Assembly: GCA_963693285.1 (NCBI GenBank)
Contig: OY848920.1
Location: 8,344,954 to 8,408,953 of the forward strand
Length of the DNA: 64,000 bases
Source of the DNA: Xestospongia muta
Taxonomy: Eukaryota > Porifera > Demospongiae > Haplosclerida > Petrosiidae
Direction of reading: 5' to 3'
The notes beneath the pieces were generated by a model. The model was not told the DNA's origin, searched no databases, and saw nothing but the letters and a program-made list of their open reading frames with translations. Below, piece after piece: positions 62,813 through 64,000 of the stretch (positions are counted from its first letter, which is position 1; every line of letters starts with the position of its first letter). The position numbers and the translations under genes were made by a program.

Positions 62813-64000
62813 TTATTTGAGATTTACAGCATCTACATTTTCTTTTTTCACTTCAAGGACATTCTCACCCTTAGGATCTTTGTATAGAGCTACCATCTGT
62901 TGTAAAATTTAGAGAATCAATGCCATTATATATAGTATATAATATCTGCATATAGACTCACTTTAGGTATAAAGTTGAATCCAAGAAAAACACTGATATT
63001 AATAAAGACGATGACAGACCAAATACTTCTATCCAAGTTCCTATTGTCGCTGACAACAGGTAATATAATACATGTGACAATCAATATAAATGTAGAACAG
63101 TACAACGTTATTGGTATATATTTTGAGTCATTAAGAACATCAATTTCCACATGTCTTGTTAGAAAGACTAACACCAATCCAATAATATGGAGAACAAACT
63201 TATAAAGAACAGTGACAACTACATACAATGGGTAATAAATACTGTTACCACAAATGGGTGCAATGTATGTTATCATCACTCCTTGTTCCTATAAGATGTG
63301 TACGTGTTTAGAACTAATTTTATATTGTACCATTCAACTTACATTGAGATTTGATGCTGTGTACTTATCTTCATCTAACACTGTATCATCGTTTATAATA
63401 GCAGTAATGACCAAAGGAATTGATATTACCATATCCACAGCCAAAAAAGCAAGCACAATCAATCCCATTTTCCAATCTTTAATTGCCTAATAATGTAATA
63501 TCTCTTATTATTTGGACATATGCTTACTCATGTATGTTGTTTATATATCAAGTGATTTTAACACATGATGACTGTATTAATTATAAATGCATTACCTCAA
63601 ATAATAAACCTACTTGTTTCTTTGCAGTATTAGTTTTGAAGATGAAATACACCCTCAATGTTTTCACTATAACTACAGCAATACAAACAGTGTATCCCCA
63701 ACTAGCAGTCAGTCTTTGAGTCTGAAATATACAATAGATAATTTTGGATATATCATTTTATCTTACATTGCAAGCAAAAGCATGTGTGACAATGGGAATG
63801 CAACTATAAACCAATACAATAGCACCACAGATCATAATGTAATTAAGGTTGGGACTAGTGAGTTTGATAAGTCTGTGATAAAGGAAAAACATAAACTGTT
63901 GCTGTGTTTATAGTAGATTAACTAACTTTCTATTTCTGTAGATTATATTGAAACATAAACAGATAATCGCAAACATCAGTAAAATCCCCATTAGTACGCT
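62813..64000 (-). CDS. GABA-B-type class C GPCR, C-terminal half (continues beyond the window)
   Basis: Six exons in consistent phase: 63927-64000 (open to the right), 63767-63872, 63614-63721, 63343-63486, 62962-63288 and 62813-62896. They cover TM1 to the C-terminus: TM1 ...LLMFAIICLCFNIIYRNR; KLIKLTSPNLNYIMICGA (IL1/TM2); TM3 ending VKTLRVYFIFK; KKQAIKDWKMGLIVLAF (IL2/TM4); TM5; TRHVEIDVLNDSKYI (IL3/TM6); TM7 ending FLGFNFIPKMVALYKDPKGEN. The LNDSKYI and FIPK motifs and the KDxK sequence before TM4 fit GABA-B/mGluR-like receptors, closer to GABA-B. The C-terminal tail is short. The ligand-binding Venus flytrap domain would lie to the right. Confidence 0.87.

Noticed and set aside
1..64000. 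tRNA or rRNA genes
   Set aside because: I saw no cloverleaf with A/B boxes nor any conserved rRNA stretch while reading both strands; a tRNAscan or Infernal run could settle this.

Overview
The window looks like nuclear DNA of a marine invertebrate, most likely a demosponge such as Amphimedon. This is an inference from AT-rich DNA, compact GT-AG genes, a cluster of NACHT-LRR (NLR) genes with death-fold N-termini, a class C GPCR and Ty3/gypsy relics. Gene models were built by hand: for each intact gene I matched splice sites and intron phase and checked that the summed exon lengths divide by three.

Layout. (1) 1-26646, minus strand: an NLR cluster. From right to left it holds NLR-A (complete, death-fold N-terminus, no 2A), degraded LRR sequence, a gypsy relic, NLR-B (signal/2A plus NACHT, no LRR), LRR remnants, NLR-C (complete: signal/2A, two death domains, NACHT, LRR), a second gypsy relic, NLR-F (signal/2A plus NACHT, no LRR), decayed exon fragments, and the 5' exons of NLR-D at the edge. 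About 3.8-10.5 kb and 15.6-22.0 kb are tandem copies of one block, offset by about 11.45 kb. (2) 26903-46172, plus strand: a five-exon gene for an atypical homeodomain protein. Its two large introns (7.7 and 9.3 kb) carry many tandem repeats, notably a 60-bp family in six clusters, one of them inverted. It shares a 256-bp divergent promoter interval with NLR-A. (3) 47035-62458: three copies of an unrecognised multi-pass membrane family (H1 minus, H2 minus and broken, H3 plus). Between H2 and H3 lie two tandem PhzF/PBLD-like genes, with a PhzF relic beside H1. (4) 62813-64000, minus strand: the C-terminal half of a GABA-B-type class C GPCR.

The most striking system is the NLR first exon. It encodes a hydrophobic signal-like segment running straight into a canonical 2A motif (GDVELNPGP), immediately followed by a phase-1 splice donor. 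Every internal exon of NLR-C is phase 1 on both sides, so death-domain exons can be dropped without losing frame; NLR-B and NLR-F appear to be such products. If the 2A works, each mRNA would give a secretory-type polypeptide by read-through and a cytosolic NLR starting with proline by ribosome skipping. This part is inferred from the motif, not demonstrated here.
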